Assembly: GCF_964340395.1 (NCBI RefSeq)
Contig: NC_135566.1
Coordinates: 3,534,001-3,598,000, forward strand
DNA length: 64,000 nt
DNA from: Glandiceps talaboti
Lineage: Eukaryota; Hemichordata; Enteropneusta; Spengelidae
Direction: 5' to 3'
Below the pieces are notes generated by a model, which was not told the origin of the DNA, did no database searches, and saw only the letters and a list, made by a program, of their open reading frames with translations. The first letter of the stretch is position 1; every line of letters starts with the position of its first letter. The translations under genes and the position numbers were made by a program. This document shows positions 10,994 to 36,216 of the stretch, piece by piece.

Positions 10994-13655
10994 CAAACAA
11001 ACAAACAAACAAACAAACAATCAATCAATCAATCAATCCCCTTGCCTTTCGCCCGGTCTCCCTCTTACAAACTACATTTGTCCCAACACCTTCATTTACA
11101 CGAACTAACATATTATGGCCACTTAACAATACATTATATGTGAGTTATTTACAAAATCGTCCTTTCTCTACTTAAAAAATCGACGATTTGAGCAATGAAA
11201 TGCATAGTATTGATAGATAATCACTTTTCTATCTTCCAGAAAAGTCCAGTCAGACTTATTTATGTCTTTAATACACTTGTATTGATTACTGCTATCAACT
11301 TAAAGGAAAAGTCCAGTCAGACTTATTTCTGCCTTTAGTACACTTGTATTGATTACTGCTATCAACTTAAAGGAAAAGTCCAGTCAGACTTATTTCTGTC
11401 TTTAGTACACTTGTATTGATTATTGCTATCAACTTAAAGGAAAAGTCCAGTCAGACTTATTTCTGCCCAATCAGACTTATTTCTGCGTTTAGTACATTTA
11501 TATGGATTACTGCTATCATCTTACTTAGAATTTTGGGTGATAAATAACACCTTGATAACTTACACAGTCTCTACTGCACTTGACATGTGTTCAGCAAGAT
11601 TTCCCGCCACTGCCTTTTATGGAAAAAACCTAAATACCCTAAATTATCTGTCTTGAAAGTGTACAAAACGCACAAATAGCTGGACTGGACTTTCCCTGTA
11701 AATCTGTCCCATTTGCTTATATCTGTAGGATCGAATGTGGAGGAAAACCAGGTCACCAAATGAAGGCTCACCATGCACTGGAACCGATCCTAATAGAAAT
11801 TTTGATCACCAATGGGGAGGTACGTAGTCGATTCCATATACTACTCAAACTTGATATTGAGTGAAGTCAACGCTTTAACTTTTAGTGATAGAGTAATACT
11901 TCACCAACCACGTGCACTGTTATCCTCAATTGTAAAGAGGCTCAGTTTGTGAGACATGTCATCCAAAGTTTGGGAATATAGTGTAAGTGATCACATTGAG
12001 TTTGAAACGTCGTTTCACTAACTCAGCTATTTTAGGTTTTGCTTATTTACATTTCGAATTGCTATGTCACTATCCAAGTTGGATAAATTTGGGGAAAGAA
12101 GTAAAACTCATTATTTACAGTAATAAAAGATTAATACGATCCTTTCTTCTCGATTGAGATGAAACCCCGACTTTACCTGAATTGTATTCAACAATTTACC
12201 CACGAAACAAAACAAAACGAAACAAACAAAACGAAACGAGACAAACAAAACGAAACAAAACGAAACGAGACAAAACAAAACGAGACAAACAAAACGAAAC
12301 GAGACAAATAATAGATGAGCAACCGTTGTGGTTACACGTAATAATTTTGAATCTAAATATTTGTTTTGTTCAAAAGGTGGAAATGTTCATTCAAAATCTT
12401 ATGTTTGATAATTGTCAGGTGCTAGTTCAAACCCATGTGCCTCGGACTACCGTGGAGCTTTCGCTCATTCTGAAATAGAAGTAAAAACAGTGACTGACTA
12501 TATCTTGGAGACAAGCCAAACTAGAGATTTTGCTATGTTTATTGATATCCATAGTTATGGTCAATTATGGTTGACACCTTGGGCATATACTGATGTAGAA
12601 CCACTGGATTATCCTGAGCAAGTAAGAAACTGACTATTATTTGCATAGTATGGTTAACACCTTACTATTATGTACAAGTGTGCTGTACTGTACTGTACTG
12701 TACTGTACTGTACTGTACTGTACTGTACTGCACTGCACTGCACTGCACTGCACTGCACTGTACTGTACTGTACTGTACTGTACTGTACTGTACTGTACTG
12801 TACTGTACTGTACTGTACTGTACTGTACTGTACTGTACTGTACTGTACTGCACTGCACTGCACTGGTCTGGTCTGCATTGTACTTATTACATATACTAGA
12901 TTGTACTATACTGTACTGTATTGTGCTATGCTGTGCTGTGCTGTGCAATACAATAACTGTGCATTACATTTGAATAAAAAAGTGAAGTTTAGTGAGGAGT
13001 TCAATTGATACAGACATCGCAATTGAAGAAACCACATTGAAGAAGTATTTAAGGCGAGGATCCCTCGGATTCCCTCCTCACTTCTAAAGACTTATCTCTT
13101 TATTTTCGTCTACAGTATGCATGCGCCGAAGCAGCTACTCTTGCATTGACGGCTGTTCATGGAACTCAGTACGTTTTTGGAAACCTTATGGGTAATGTAC
13201 ACGATCTCTTATTATTTGGCAAATCAGGCTATGATCACCAACTCTGTAATGAAAGTAATTCTTGCATGGACTTATCTTTTTTTCTATTCTACTTCGAAAG
13301 ATTTAATAAAATATGCATACCTATACTCCGAACGCACACACGCACACGCATACATACATACATACATACATACATACATACATACATACATACATACATA
13401 CATACATACATACATACTCATAACTATTTCTAAATCAAATCTACCTATCATTATCATATAGGACCTGGTTTCGGTGTTAGTGTCGACTGGGGCTATGGTG
13501 AAGCCCGCATCATTCATTCCAATCTAATAGAATTGCGTGATAAGGGTGAATTTGGGTTCCTACTACCTGACGACCAAATCATACCGACTGGAGAGGAGAC
13601 GTATGAAGGACTGAAGGCAGATTTACAGTGTATTCTAGATCATCAGCAAATTTAA
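8284..13655 (+). CDS. A-type metallocarboxypeptidase zymogen (M14A), 10 exons
   Basis: Exons: 8284-8357, 8658-8733, 9208-9414, 9948-10049, 10291-10395, 10673-10786, 11729-11819, 12419-12621, 13116-13191, 13462-13655. Phases all match; the product is 413 aa, usual for a secreted procarboxypeptidase. It removes C-terminal residues from peptides outside the cell. It begins with a signal peptide ([18 protein letters not shown]), then an activation propeptide (about 20-110), then the catalytic domain. Zinc ligands are H172 and E175 (HARE) and H301 (HSYGQ). Substrate-binding arginines are R234 and R249 (NRNF), and the catalytic base is E373 (IELRD). The residue equivalent to position 255 is V357 (SVDW), so A-type specificity for hydrophobic C-termini is expected rather than B-type, which has Asp there. 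Oddity: the loop that carries Tyr248 in the family is about three residues short here and has no Tyr. Most introns hold microsatellites. Confidence 0.93.
8802..9016. repeat. Compound (TATG)/(TG)/(TACG) microsatellite
   Basis: Lies in carboxypeptidase intron 2. Alternating blocks of TATG, TG and TACG tetramers. Confidence 0.95.
9810..9869. repeat. (GTT)n microsatellite
   Basis: Pure GTT repeat in carboxypeptidase intron 3. Just upstream (about 9683-9800) is a degenerate direct duplication of a ~55-bp segment containing GTTGATTATCCAACAG. Confidence 0.9.
10787..11037. repeat. (GTCT)n followed by (CAAT)/(CAAA)n
   Basis: Begins at the donor site of carboxypeptidase exon 6 (G|GTTAGTCTGTCTG), so the repeat touches the 5' splice site. 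Confidence 0.95.
11240..11515. repeat. 67-bp tandem repeat, ~3.5 copies
   Basis: Units start with AAAAGTCCAGTCAGACTTAT at 11240 and 11307 and continue at the same spacing; the last is truncated and rearranged. An inverted echo (CTGGACTGGACTTTCCCTG) sits near 11680, so the array may be the expanded left end of a small TIR element in this intron. Confidence 0.75.
12203..12308. repeat. (ACAAA/ACGAA)n repeat
   Basis: Imperfect AAAC/AAACG tandem repeat in carboxypeptidase intron 7. Confidence 0.85.
12680..12866. repeat. (CTGTA)n pentanucleotide with CTGCA blocks
   Basis: About 37 pentamers. Blocks of the variant CTGCA interrupt CTGTA at 12730-12760 and again at the 3' end, indicating local spread of a variant. 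Lies in carboxypeptidase intron 8. Confidence 0.95.
13335..13418. repeat. (CATA)n microsatellite
   Basis: Carboxypeptidase intron 9, ending about 45 bp before the acceptor of the last exon. Confidence 0.95.
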
Positions 13656-13816
13656 TTATATGTCACAGAGCTAAAAGAGTAATTGCTGTGAGTGAATGTT
13701 GTCATCACCACGTGTAGTGATTTGAAATTCAATCATTCTGTATTTTTGTGTTGAATTTAAACAACGATTGATTTCTTCGTTGAACTGACTACCTTCTGAC
13801 TTTTATTCGATCTGTC

Positions 13817-13822
13817 AATAAA
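13817..13822 (+). other. Poly(A) signal of the carboxypeptidase
   Basis: AATAAA 162 bp after the stop codon. Confidence 0.6.
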
Positions 13823-15990
13823 GAAGAAACTGACATGTAAAAAAATTGTACGGTTATTACGATTTCCTGATTTGTGATGATAAAGAATAAAATCCGTACG
13901 AAATGCCGATTCTTGCTTGATTTTTCCTTTTCAGAAAATGATAAATCAGTTTCCTTTTTCTTGGTCTGTTTACTGATAAGATTTCTACTCAGCAGCATCA
14001 CAGTTGGTGGTGGTGGACTATAATGTCAAAAACTAACAAAAAAATACAAGAAAAAAATGGTAAATTTTGAATGCGAAAATGATGATTTGTTTTTCTTATT
14101 TGATACGACAGTGTCCAAGGAGCTTGATACTTCCATGTAACTGCACCACAGTGTTTGTATCAGATTTATAAACGAATTCACACGTTCAGGAAACGGTCTT
14201 TATATTAGGTTCGCGTTGCTATTTCGATACCATAAATTGCGGTGTTTTTTATTATTACTTTATTTCAAGAGATTTCCCAGAAAAAAACCCCAGAATTTTT
14301 TGCACCCATTTACTTTGTCTATGGGAAACATTTTATATATCGGAGTTAGTATTCCACCACATACTTGAATTTCACCTGTTCATGTTCGTTCAACCAAAGA
14401 CCCTCCACGTTGTTGGAGGGTCTATGGTTCAACACACTGAGTAATTTCAGTGGTTTAACCTGTGTTTATCTGATGTGATACACACACAAATACACGTTAA
14501 ATCTCACAAAAAAAGTATGTCCCACCCCAGGATCCCACCCTCCATCAATTCCCACCCCACATACAAAATTACGTCCCCCTCCCATTTTGTCAATGTTCGC
14601 GTGACACCGACTTAGCAGCCCGCCGTCGAGCCGAGCTCTGTAATATGCTTCACCCATGACATTGTACTTGCGTATATTACGCTGTATCAAAGCACGTGTT
14701 GCCATTGACGACAACACACAATCAATATGTAAATCCACCTTTATAATTTCTTGGCACGCATTTAACATAACAAACGTGACGTTCAAACGGCGAACAGGTG
14801 AGGTATTAGAACGAGCAGAATTTTATTGGAAGTGAAAAACCCAGTGGAAAACAGTATATATATATATCAAAATGTGTAGTAAATACGGGACACTTATTTG
14901 CAGTATGCGCTGGTAAGTACACTATCCACGTAAGATATGGCGAAGTACTAAGGCATACAGCGAATAACAGGTCTAGCAATCAATGGAGTGTACTGACACT
15001 ATGATATTATGTCATTCTAACTCCATGGATGCTTTACATCAATGCTATTAGCTTACAATGCATGTTTACCAAGCGAAATCCAAGATGTTCTTTGTCCTAT
15101 ACATTGCTGTATATATGTTTATATTTATTGACGATACACATGATTTTGATACGATATTTCTCTGTCCAATCTCTCACCCATCTCTAACCCGTTGCATACG
15201 TTATACGAGGATGATGTATGTGAAATACTGTACTGCCATAACGAAACGGGAGTACAGTTATTTGTCATGCGCAGTACCGTGAGTACGAAGTGGTTTCAAT
15301 TACAGCACGGACGTCATGTATTGTTATGAATTGGGTCGTATTGATTCTCTACTTTTATTTCAACGGTAAAATAAGTAAACATTTGGAACGCGACCTCACA
15401 TACAGAAGGACATAGTCATTGAAAATATAATAAAAAATAGAGATTTTGGTATATGGAACATAAGTGTGAGTCCCGGGGGAGGAGGGGAGGCAATCCGGTC
15501 CATGGGTAATCGTACGTTGAGACTCCGCCAAACGTTACGGGAAAAGGAGAACCCATTCGCATACCAAACCCAACGTCTTGTACATTCTGACGTTGTCAAG
15601 CATTTGCTGTTACATTGTTTTGCTATGATTTTGGAACCTTGCCTCACCTGTCGTCAATATGTTTACTTACGATTATTGTGGAGAAGGCCTCAGATTTTAT
15701 TCTTTAAACACCCTAAATAAAAGCTCTATTTAAATTTTAACATGAAAAGTATACCAGGTCCTTTCTAAAACCCGATGGCAGAAAGAAAAGGACCCATTTC
15801 TCACAGATCCTCCCCACGTTGTCATCAATGGCAGGTGGTGATGAGTATTGTTGATAATTACATCATGGTCTCCACTCAGTAAGTGGTGTCCATTGGTGTA
15901 CGTAATTTAAAGTGACACATGTTGAGTTTATGAACGTTTTACTCAAATCAAAATACTAAACATAAAACCTCGATTAAGCAAATTATTATT
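13823..15990. other. Intergenic, no gene recognised
   Basis: Holds a short hairpin at 14388-14433 (arms of about 20 nt, GTTCAACCAAAGACCCTCCA and its near-complement) and a C-rich patch at 14520-14590. A 106-aa minus-strand ORF and an 84-aa plus ORF were considered and not accepted. Confidence 0.5.
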
Positions 15991-15991
15991 A

Positions 15992-16152
15992 CTAGTAACC
16001 ACCAAGAACCATAACGTTACAGACTATGCCCCTTTAAAGTAACCACCAAGAACTAAAAAGTTACAGGCTGTATCCCTTTAAAGTATCAAAACCCATAAAG
16101 TTACAGACTATGCCCCCTTAAAGTAACCACCAAGTACCATAAAGTCTGTCCC
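15992..16152. repeat. 44-bp minisatellite, ~3.5 copies
   Basis: Units run from TAACCACCAAGAACCATAA through GTTACAGACTATGCCCCTTT to AAAG. The third copy is shortened. It ends just upstream of the first TRPV exon found. Confidence 0.8.
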
Positions 16153-16270
16153 TTACAAATATTAACGTATTCATTTTGAATTACTTTTTTTATAGATCGT
16201 TCTTTTTAAAACTTCAATTGTCATTATATTTCATTCCAGAAATCCGCCACCACAATGCTACAGTGTCATC

Positions 16271-28710
<12,440 letters not shown>

Positions 28711-30640
28711 TGTTGTAATGGATGGATGGGTAGGTGGGTTGGTTGGAACGTGGGATGATGAGTGATTGTGACGTGACGTGTTTGTCAGCAAGCAAAAGGC
28801 ACTTCATCTGATGGACATGCGTACCAGAGAACTGTTGTACCTTAACTGAAGTTCAATTATATGCCTGAGATACTTACAGCGTGAGAAACTGTACTGCTAA
28901 GCGATGGAGACCACGCTCCCTTACCTGTTCTTAACATTCTCGAAAGATCGTTTAGTAGATAAGTACATCTTCCATAACGCACCTTAATTCATGTGATTGT
29001 AACTGTTACAACCCATTTCAAGTTACTGTTCACACATGCGCACGCACACACACACACACACATAAATAAGAATATATATGAGAATATATTGATATGTATA
29101 TGTGTGTGTGTCACGTGTGTACATATATACACACATGTATATATATACACACGTATAAAATTATATATACTGTACACACATGTATATCATATTTTTTTTA
29201 ATAATGTGTATATTCGAGCAATAAATACATTAATGTATGTATACATTTCATTGTTATTGTTAATATATTTTTTTATTGTACAACCAATGAAAAAATACCG
29301 GTGCGTTTGCTTGCCTGTGATAAGCAGGAATGAGACAAACTTCATGCAAAGACATACAAAATATAAGAATTAGTGTCAGTAACGTATCAAAGAATAAACA
29401 CTTCATCCAAGCAAACACACTGATGTTTTTTCGCAGGTTGACATGCTGAGGGCAATCAAATAATTAAAAGTGAAAGATCACGAAATGTCCAAATTAACAC
29501 GTGCAGGGAATATGTATACACTAAGTGCAAAGTAGTCTGCAGAGTTTGGTACTAGGACAGATACAGTCAAGAGAAGATATTTGAAGCCGAGTTTTGAAAT
29601 ATTTTATCTATTATAATTTAATACTTCATACATTTTGTCTTTAAAAAGTAAAATTTCTTTAAATCTTGTGTCACTCAGTCTGTGTGTTCTTATAATTTGA
29701 CTTTCTTTAATTTGATTTAATTTAATCTAATTTAATTACAGCATCTTGAATTAGGTGCTTTACTCTACAAATTCTAAATGAATTTATTATAGTATTCATT
29801 ATTATATGTAAAATATGTCTACCTTGTTTACCGTCTTTGTTTTGTTTTTTACATTCCTAGTTTAGTTATTAATTCAGTTTAGAGTTCATCACTACACCAC
29901 AAGCCATGCTTGATTTCTTGTTGTATTTGTCCTGTAAATAAAACACTTCCACATCCAGTAAAGCAACACATTCTTCTCCAATTCAAGTGGCAGTGCCATT
30001 TAGTAATCTCAACTTCTTGATTTACTTTGTTTTACAAATTTTTGTAATTATTTTTGTTGTTGTATTTTTTATACAATGAGCAGTAAAGTAAAATTTTATA
30101 AATCCCTTGCCATCGTATAATTTCTCTCTTTTATGTCATTCTTTTTTCTTTATCGTCGTAGAGGGCGCTGGACAGTCAAAATACACAATTTAAATCTTTG
30201 AAAGCCATATAGTACAAAGACATGAATGGTATTGATTTTTGACACATCACATAGCTGAAACTTTCAGCACATGATAGTAGTACTACAGTAGTACAAAACT
30301 GCTGTTCTAGAATCCCATCAGTATTGTCAATGTCTTGTTAGGAACACAACCAAAGAACTTGATGTCAAAATTTATCCTAGCACAGTCATGTTCTTAGAAG
30401 GGCACATATAAAAAGATTTCCATTTAAAAAAAATGATGTAGCTTGAACAGACAACTCACAAATTTTGAGCCATTCTCTGTAACCATTGGCAATAATGACT
30501 TTCAGTGACACTTTTCTTTCACATTCTCTCTTGCTCTTTCTCCGTTCGTCCGTCTGTCTGTCTGTGTGTGTGTAGTCTCTCGCTCTCTGTCTCTGTCTGT
30601 CTTTGTGTTTGCAGTCTCTCTCGCGCACATGTGCTCTCTT

Positions 30641-30671
<31 letters not shown>

Positions 30672-31818
30672 TATAAAGTCACATTCCATATGTGATATAT
30701 AACTTTTAAATATCGCTTTATTACTTGTTATACATCATTCAGTTTGTTAATCAACAGGTCCTGATTTTACAGTTAGACACAGCAGGATACAATATTCTTA
30801 CTGTCTTGCATGATTCTAACAGATTCACATATCTGTCCTTGCTAAAAGTCAAAACTTTGTAAGTCATTTTATTTGGACGGCACAATTACTCATTCAGAAA
30901 AAATCATTCTGCATAGATTGATTTAAATTGCTGTATATATATAAGGAAGGGATGTTGAATACAGAGGTTTGGGAAACAGCGCCCTCTGTGGTTGATATCA
31001 ATCTATGTGACGGTTTAAAATAAAAGGAGTTATAACCATAGAAATTTCATTATTGCCTGATTTTGATCGATGCTGAAACCACTTCAGATGGAAACTTTTT
31101 ACAGTTACAACCCTTCTGCTGAGTCACTTCACATGGTATCAATGCAAGAACGGTTCTCCACAGAGCAATGTTATAGTGGTGGGTTACAAGTTGCAATTTC
31201 TCAAAAAATTCCCCCTCCCAAAAAAACCCGCAAGTGGGTAAAACTTGCATAATAATACACTCTTTTTGTGATAAACTTACTCTCTAACATTACTCATAGA
31301 GACAGAATACTGCAGTGTGTAACAAATTCAAAATCCAAAATCCATTTGAGCAAACAAAACTGTTCTGCTATCCACTCATGAATATCAAAATATTGAATTG
31401 AAATATACATTGGACGGAACACCTGTATGTACTTATCAATCGGAGGGTTTTGTATTTTATCCTTTTTTCTTTCTTTGCTTTCAAATAATACTTTGATGTA
31501 AGTGGGATGTATATAAGCTATGCTAAGGTGACGACAAATCAATTAAAATTTTTTTATCATAATTCACACACAAAATTAAAAATGTTTAGGAGTATAGTGT
31601 TTTAAGGTTTTAGAACCTGATGGAAGCGGGAATTCAGGAAGATTTTCAAATGTGTTTGATAATAGGGGTGGAGACCCCCCCGTAATAAAATAAGGTGTTC
31701 TCATTTTACCAACTTACCAACCATTACAAGGAACACTTATGTGGTAGCTATTTGGTACTGCAAATGTGCACACGAAAGTTCTGACTACCTTCTGGTATTT
31801 TGTAAAATTCACTGTGGT
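28711..31818. other. TRPV 3' region and intergenic space
   Basis: Candidate TRPV poly(A) signals are AATAAA at 29393 and 29937. CA/TA-rich repeats lie at 29041-29175 and a TCTG/TGTG/TC/CA repeat at 30553-30675. No exon recognised on either strand. Confidence 0.5.
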
Positions 31819-31824
31819 TTTATT
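31819..31824 (-). other. Poly(A) signal of CFAP276
   Basis: TTTATT on the plus strand is AATAAA on the minus strand, about 74 bp beyond the CFAP276 stop codon. Confidence 0.55.
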
Positions 31825-31897
31825 TGTTGCCTATTTTCCTGTATATTAAGTGAAATGAGGTATAGCCATTAGTCTAAGAATCAGAACAGTTATGTTT

Positions 31898-34800
31898 TTA
31901 AGTTGTGTAGAATCCGCCATCGTGTTTACGTGAATATCCAGGGTTTGTAGCAGCACTATGGTGACTCTCAACGGATCCTTTGAAGCAGTCAATAGTCTCC
32001 CTCTTGGGTTCAACTACCACAGTTACTGTAGGTCCATCAGACTTTGCTTTAGCTGATGTTGACATCGGGGCGGCTCGGTTCTTTAAAATACGACTACAAG
32101 AAAGACCAAAGAGAAATTTAGATGTCTGGCTGATTCATTAGGTTCAAGGTCATTACCAGATAAATCTTTGGTAGCATTTAAATAATACTATATAGCTGAT
32201 AGCCTGTGATAAAATAATATAGAGTTTAGTTGTCAATATTTGTATAAACCAGCCCCAACACCCCCCGTTTATCAGGTTTCCACATGAACTGTTATACACT
32301 AGTATATTATGTCAAGGTGACTGAATAGTTACTCTATTACAGAGTTCTCACACTTTAGCTTCACCTAAATTACCAGATATTACAGCCCTGCAAAATATAA
32401 AATTTATCATGCAAAGATGTTCTACATAACATGCATCAATGAAAACAACATGAAATCTTTTTTTTTTCAAGATCTTATCACATCACAGTCTGATTAAAAT
32501 CTGATGTGGTGAAAGTGGCTAGATGTCTTTACTTACCTCTATTTGCATCGTTTTGTGTCTTTTGTTTTGTTCTGGGAAGTGGCAATCACTCAGATCAAAA
32601 CAAACAACACAAAATGATGGAAACAGAGGTAAGTAAAGACATCTAGCCACTTTCCCCACATCAGACTTTAATCAGATTGATCACTTCAAATCACACCCCA
32701 ATAATTGAACACCAAGATCTTGGATAATTAATATCAGTATCATATTAATATCATAAGGATTAATTGCACTATCCTTTGTTTTACAATCTCTGCTTGAAAA
32801 TCTTTTGACCAAAGTGTACTCCTAATCTGACATTAGCTTAAGGATGAATGTGGCAATGTCTTCACAGTTTCATACTGTTTCCCCTCATCATGGATTCATG
32901 GAGCACCTCACTTCACCATGCCAGGCCAAGCCACTCCAAATCATAGCAGACATCTCTTAAATCATTTTGTTTGATTTCAAGTTATTAACACAGAAAAAGA
33001 GGTTTCTGTATGCAAACTGACCAGAATTACGTATTTGATTTGTCTTTAGAGTAGCATAGCTCTTTAGGTGTTAAAAAGTGACTGTATGACAGACAGTGTT
33101 TTCAAGTTGTTAACATTTCAAATAAATAAAAGTTTTCTGTACACAAATTGACATGAATGACATTATTCATGTCTTAAAAGTAGCTACTTCAAAGGTTTTA
33201 ACAAGTAGCTGTGTGACAGAGTGTGACAAATGGACAGTTTGGTAGATTGTGCATATGTCAATCATCAACATACCATTCTCATATCCCCCTTTGCTAAATA
33301 GTAACCCTTGATACATCCGTAACTTAGCAAGTCTCCTCTGGATCACTTACCCATGATCAGTTCCACTGGTTTCTCTTTGAATAAGTGTTTCTGGTTTTGT
33401 TGACAGGAATGAACAATGGTGATCATAATTTGATTTTAAAACAAAGTCAAGACTGTCCCGTGGTGCCTAGGTAGAAATAAAACATGACAAATAAACAATT
33501 AGTCTTAAAGAAAACAAGAAAAGATTTAGTAAATATGAAATTGTTGATGTAGATGTGAGTTGTATAGTGACTGAATCAGTGAATGCCACTAATCTATCTA
33601 CAGAGATGGAGTACTTTGTATCAATCATGTGGTCAATGGTATGCATCTGTTGTTATACTGTAAGGAATACATGTAACTGTACGGTCAGTGTAATGATTTC
33701 AATCACATATGTAAGATGTGGAAATAGAAGTAGAAATATCAATATACATCAAAGCAATCCGGATATTGGAAGTAATGATATGTACACAATCATTCACAAC
33801 AGCAAGGTGTACATTCCGCCATTGTCTATGGTACAATGATAGACATTGGAAAAAAAGACTCCTATGGTATGGTACAACCAGTTTCTTTTCTTTATTCTGA
33901 TATATATATATATAATAGAGTTTTGTCTCCAGCCTTTGGAAAGAGGTGACTTTCATCATATGATGTCTTCAAAACAATAGCTATTAATTAACAATGCAAA
34001 CTGGCTTGACTACCATTTCCTGTGAATAACACTGTTATTCCATGACAAAAACATTCCATACTGTATTCTATTTGATGGTAAATCTCTAAGTTTAGCAGGT
34101 TCTTCACAAGCTCCCAGCTCTGGTTGCCACTGACAATCAAGACATCATATTACAGTATGTATATATACCAGTACAAAACAAACACTGCCCTCAACCAATT
34201 TCCTATTCAGTATTGGATAGTGAAATATTGAATGGTATTATAAATTTAAAACATGTCTGATGTTTTGAGCCATCTACTACAGACCTTTATCACCCAATTT
34301 ACTGTTTTTGATGAGTGAGATTGTAGCATGTTGCAAACATCTCGTCATAAATATTGACTATTTTGAGAACAAGGTAAATAATTATATGCATGACCATGAA
34401 TAATAATGACTGACCATCACTTTTTTATGTTTAAAGGGACACAAACTGACTTTATTAACCTTTCATTCAAGTGAAAATACTTGCATAAAACCTTGACTAA
34501 ACAATCCTAGTATAATGTTAATGTCTATGTATGCCTTCTATGACATTACAATTGTCTTCTAACATTGTTAGATCAGTTGATTGCATAGTAAGGGTTTCTC
34601 CAACATAATTTGTACCTATTATAGATGATCTCATAAGACCATTTATTTTCATATCAGGTTTGCTTCAGTAAGTAGAATACCGCGAGTACTTCTGTTACTA
34701 TGAGGTAAAAATTACATTAAAATGTATAAACTCAGTTTGTGCCTCTTTAACTGTGAGAACATTTATTCTGTACCTTTGGGTCATAGTGATAAACCTCCCT

Positions 34801-35658
34801 TCTTGAACTTGCCAATGTACATTTTGAATTAAGTCTACTCCAAGGATCCTGTTGCTGAGCTAAATGTGTGGGGTCACCATAAGATTGTTTCTGCAAAATA
34901 ATGACAATGAAATATCAATACTAATACATGTACTATAAAATATCATGTAAAAAACTACTGTACATGTAGTTCTTTTCATTTTCTATATTATCTTCTTCGA
35001 GGATAATGAATTAAAGCAGTACTGATTCAAAGTAAATAAATAAATAAATAAAAGAAAAATAAACACTCAACAAATATTATAATCGCTCTGTCTCTGCCCC
35101 CCCCCCCCCCCCTCTTTCTCTCTTGCTATATTGTTTATATGAAAACATATTCATATCACTGGTTAGGCCTTTTAACAGGAACAACATGGCATTTGTACAG
35201 GAATGTGTACCATGGACAGTTAGAATATGGATGTAATCATTATGGGATAATATATCCATGGTTAGAAAAGGGTGTAGACACCTTGTAGATGTTTATACCC
35301 ACTAATTACCATATCAATAACCTTTCTATTAGTATTATTTCTATTCAGCCAGGCACAAATACACAATTCGCGACACATACACTACAGCGCTTACTTTGTG
35401 AATTGAGGTGAAAATCTGACAACGATCTGACAAACATGACATTTTCCCTGATTTGGCCAACAACTCATCAGCTACAATATACGGTACATACTATGGGTAA
35501 TAAATTGGCGTGGTAAAGTCCCGGGATATCAAGTGTATCAATGCAATGCAATGTCTGCTAAAACTCACCTGCATTTGCCGCATTCCTACGAAATTGTCGT
35601 CATTTTGGAGTTTGGGGAAAGGATAGGGATCACGACTTGACTGCATCATGTAAGACAT
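31898..35658 (-). CDS. CFAP276: Cilia- and flagella-associated protein 276, 4 exons
   Basis: Minus-strand exons in order: 35658-35569, 34890-34774, 33466-33351, 32093-31898. Phases match (0, 0, 2) and give 172 aa; the human protein (C1orf194) is about 169 aa. Too finely split to stand out as ORFs. Diagnostic segments are DPTHLAQQQDPWSRLNS in exon 2, PRDSLDFVLKSNYDHH in exon 3, and the C-terminus SAATNPGYSRKHDGGFYTT in exon 4, which matches the family's GYSRKxDGGFxxT ending. CFAP276 is a microtubule inner protein of ciliary doublets. Start: ATG at 35658, opening MSYMMQSSRDPYPFPKL. All donors and acceptors are GT/AG on the minus strand. It faces ELAPOR across 558 bp. A hairpin MITE sits in intron 3. 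Confidence 0.92.
32486..32679. mobile_element. Hairpin MITE, copy 1
   Basis: Two arms of about 85 bp are near-perfect inverted copies. The left begins TCTGATTAAAATCTGATGTG and includes TAGATGTCTTTACTTACCTC; the loop is under 30 bp. The same family is at 44546-44757. A target-site duplication is not clear here. Located in CFAP276 intron 3. Confidence 0.8.
35098..35112. repeat. C-tract
   Basis: Run of about 15 C in CFAP276 intron 1, followed by CT-rich sequence. Confidence 0.8.
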
Positions 35659-36216
35659 TGCTGCTAAAGGTGATATTATAGATAAGAATAATTCACAAAC
35701 GTGTCACCGTGTTACTCCGTGGGCTGCTTGTATTCGGTGTGAAGAAGTTTGGAAGCTCAAGTTTTGTTATGGATACGAAGAGCAATGCATTATGGGTATC
35801 ACTACTTTCAAAATAATTTGTTCAGATGGAAGTGTGGGTAAAGAATTCGACCTATTTTAAGTTTTTATTGATTGAATAGTAGTTTTTTATTTTTTATGAC
35901 CGAAATCCCCGCGAATATCGTATGATCTAAGTTATAATATACAGTTGCTATGGAGATGGAAGAATTGCCGCTAGATGGCGCATAAAGGTCGGAGGTCATT
36001 TATCAAGGTCGCGAGTAAAGGTTACAGACAAGCAGCTGAGGTCTGCGCGTTATTCTATGTGCCAGTCTAGTCATATGTGTTGATAGAAATAACCAAACAA
36101 CTGCGTTGGTCGTGAACGAGAAAAGCATTTGGGTGTTAACCTTCGTAGATGTGACGTGGAAATCTCATTTTGTAATTTTCTCTTTGTAAAGTACTGTATT
36201 TTTTGTGCTAACAGTG
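35659..36216. promoter_or_regulatory. Divergent CFAP276-ELAPOR intergenic promoter
   Basis: Only 558 bp separate the two start codons on opposite strands, so the promoters must share this space. It contains the X-box-like GTTGCTATGGAGAT at 35944-35957 (one mismatch to RYYVYY-N2-RRHRAC), close to midway between the genes. No TATA box stands out. Shared regulation is inference. Confidence 0.6.

Noticed and set aside
10706-11143. 145-aa ORF with Ser-Val-Cys-Leu and Asn-Gln-Ser-Ile repeats
   Set aside because: It starts in carboxypeptidase exon 6 and reads through the donor into (GTCT)n and (CAAT)n intron repeats.
14466-14786. 106-aa minus-strand ORF
   Set aside because: Half lies on C-rich repeat-like DNA; no domain, signal or splice context could be recognised.
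15466-15720. 84-aa plus-strand ORF with an overlapping minus ORF
   Set aside because: No family resemblance and no linkage to the carboxypeptidase or TRPV models; both strands are open by chance.
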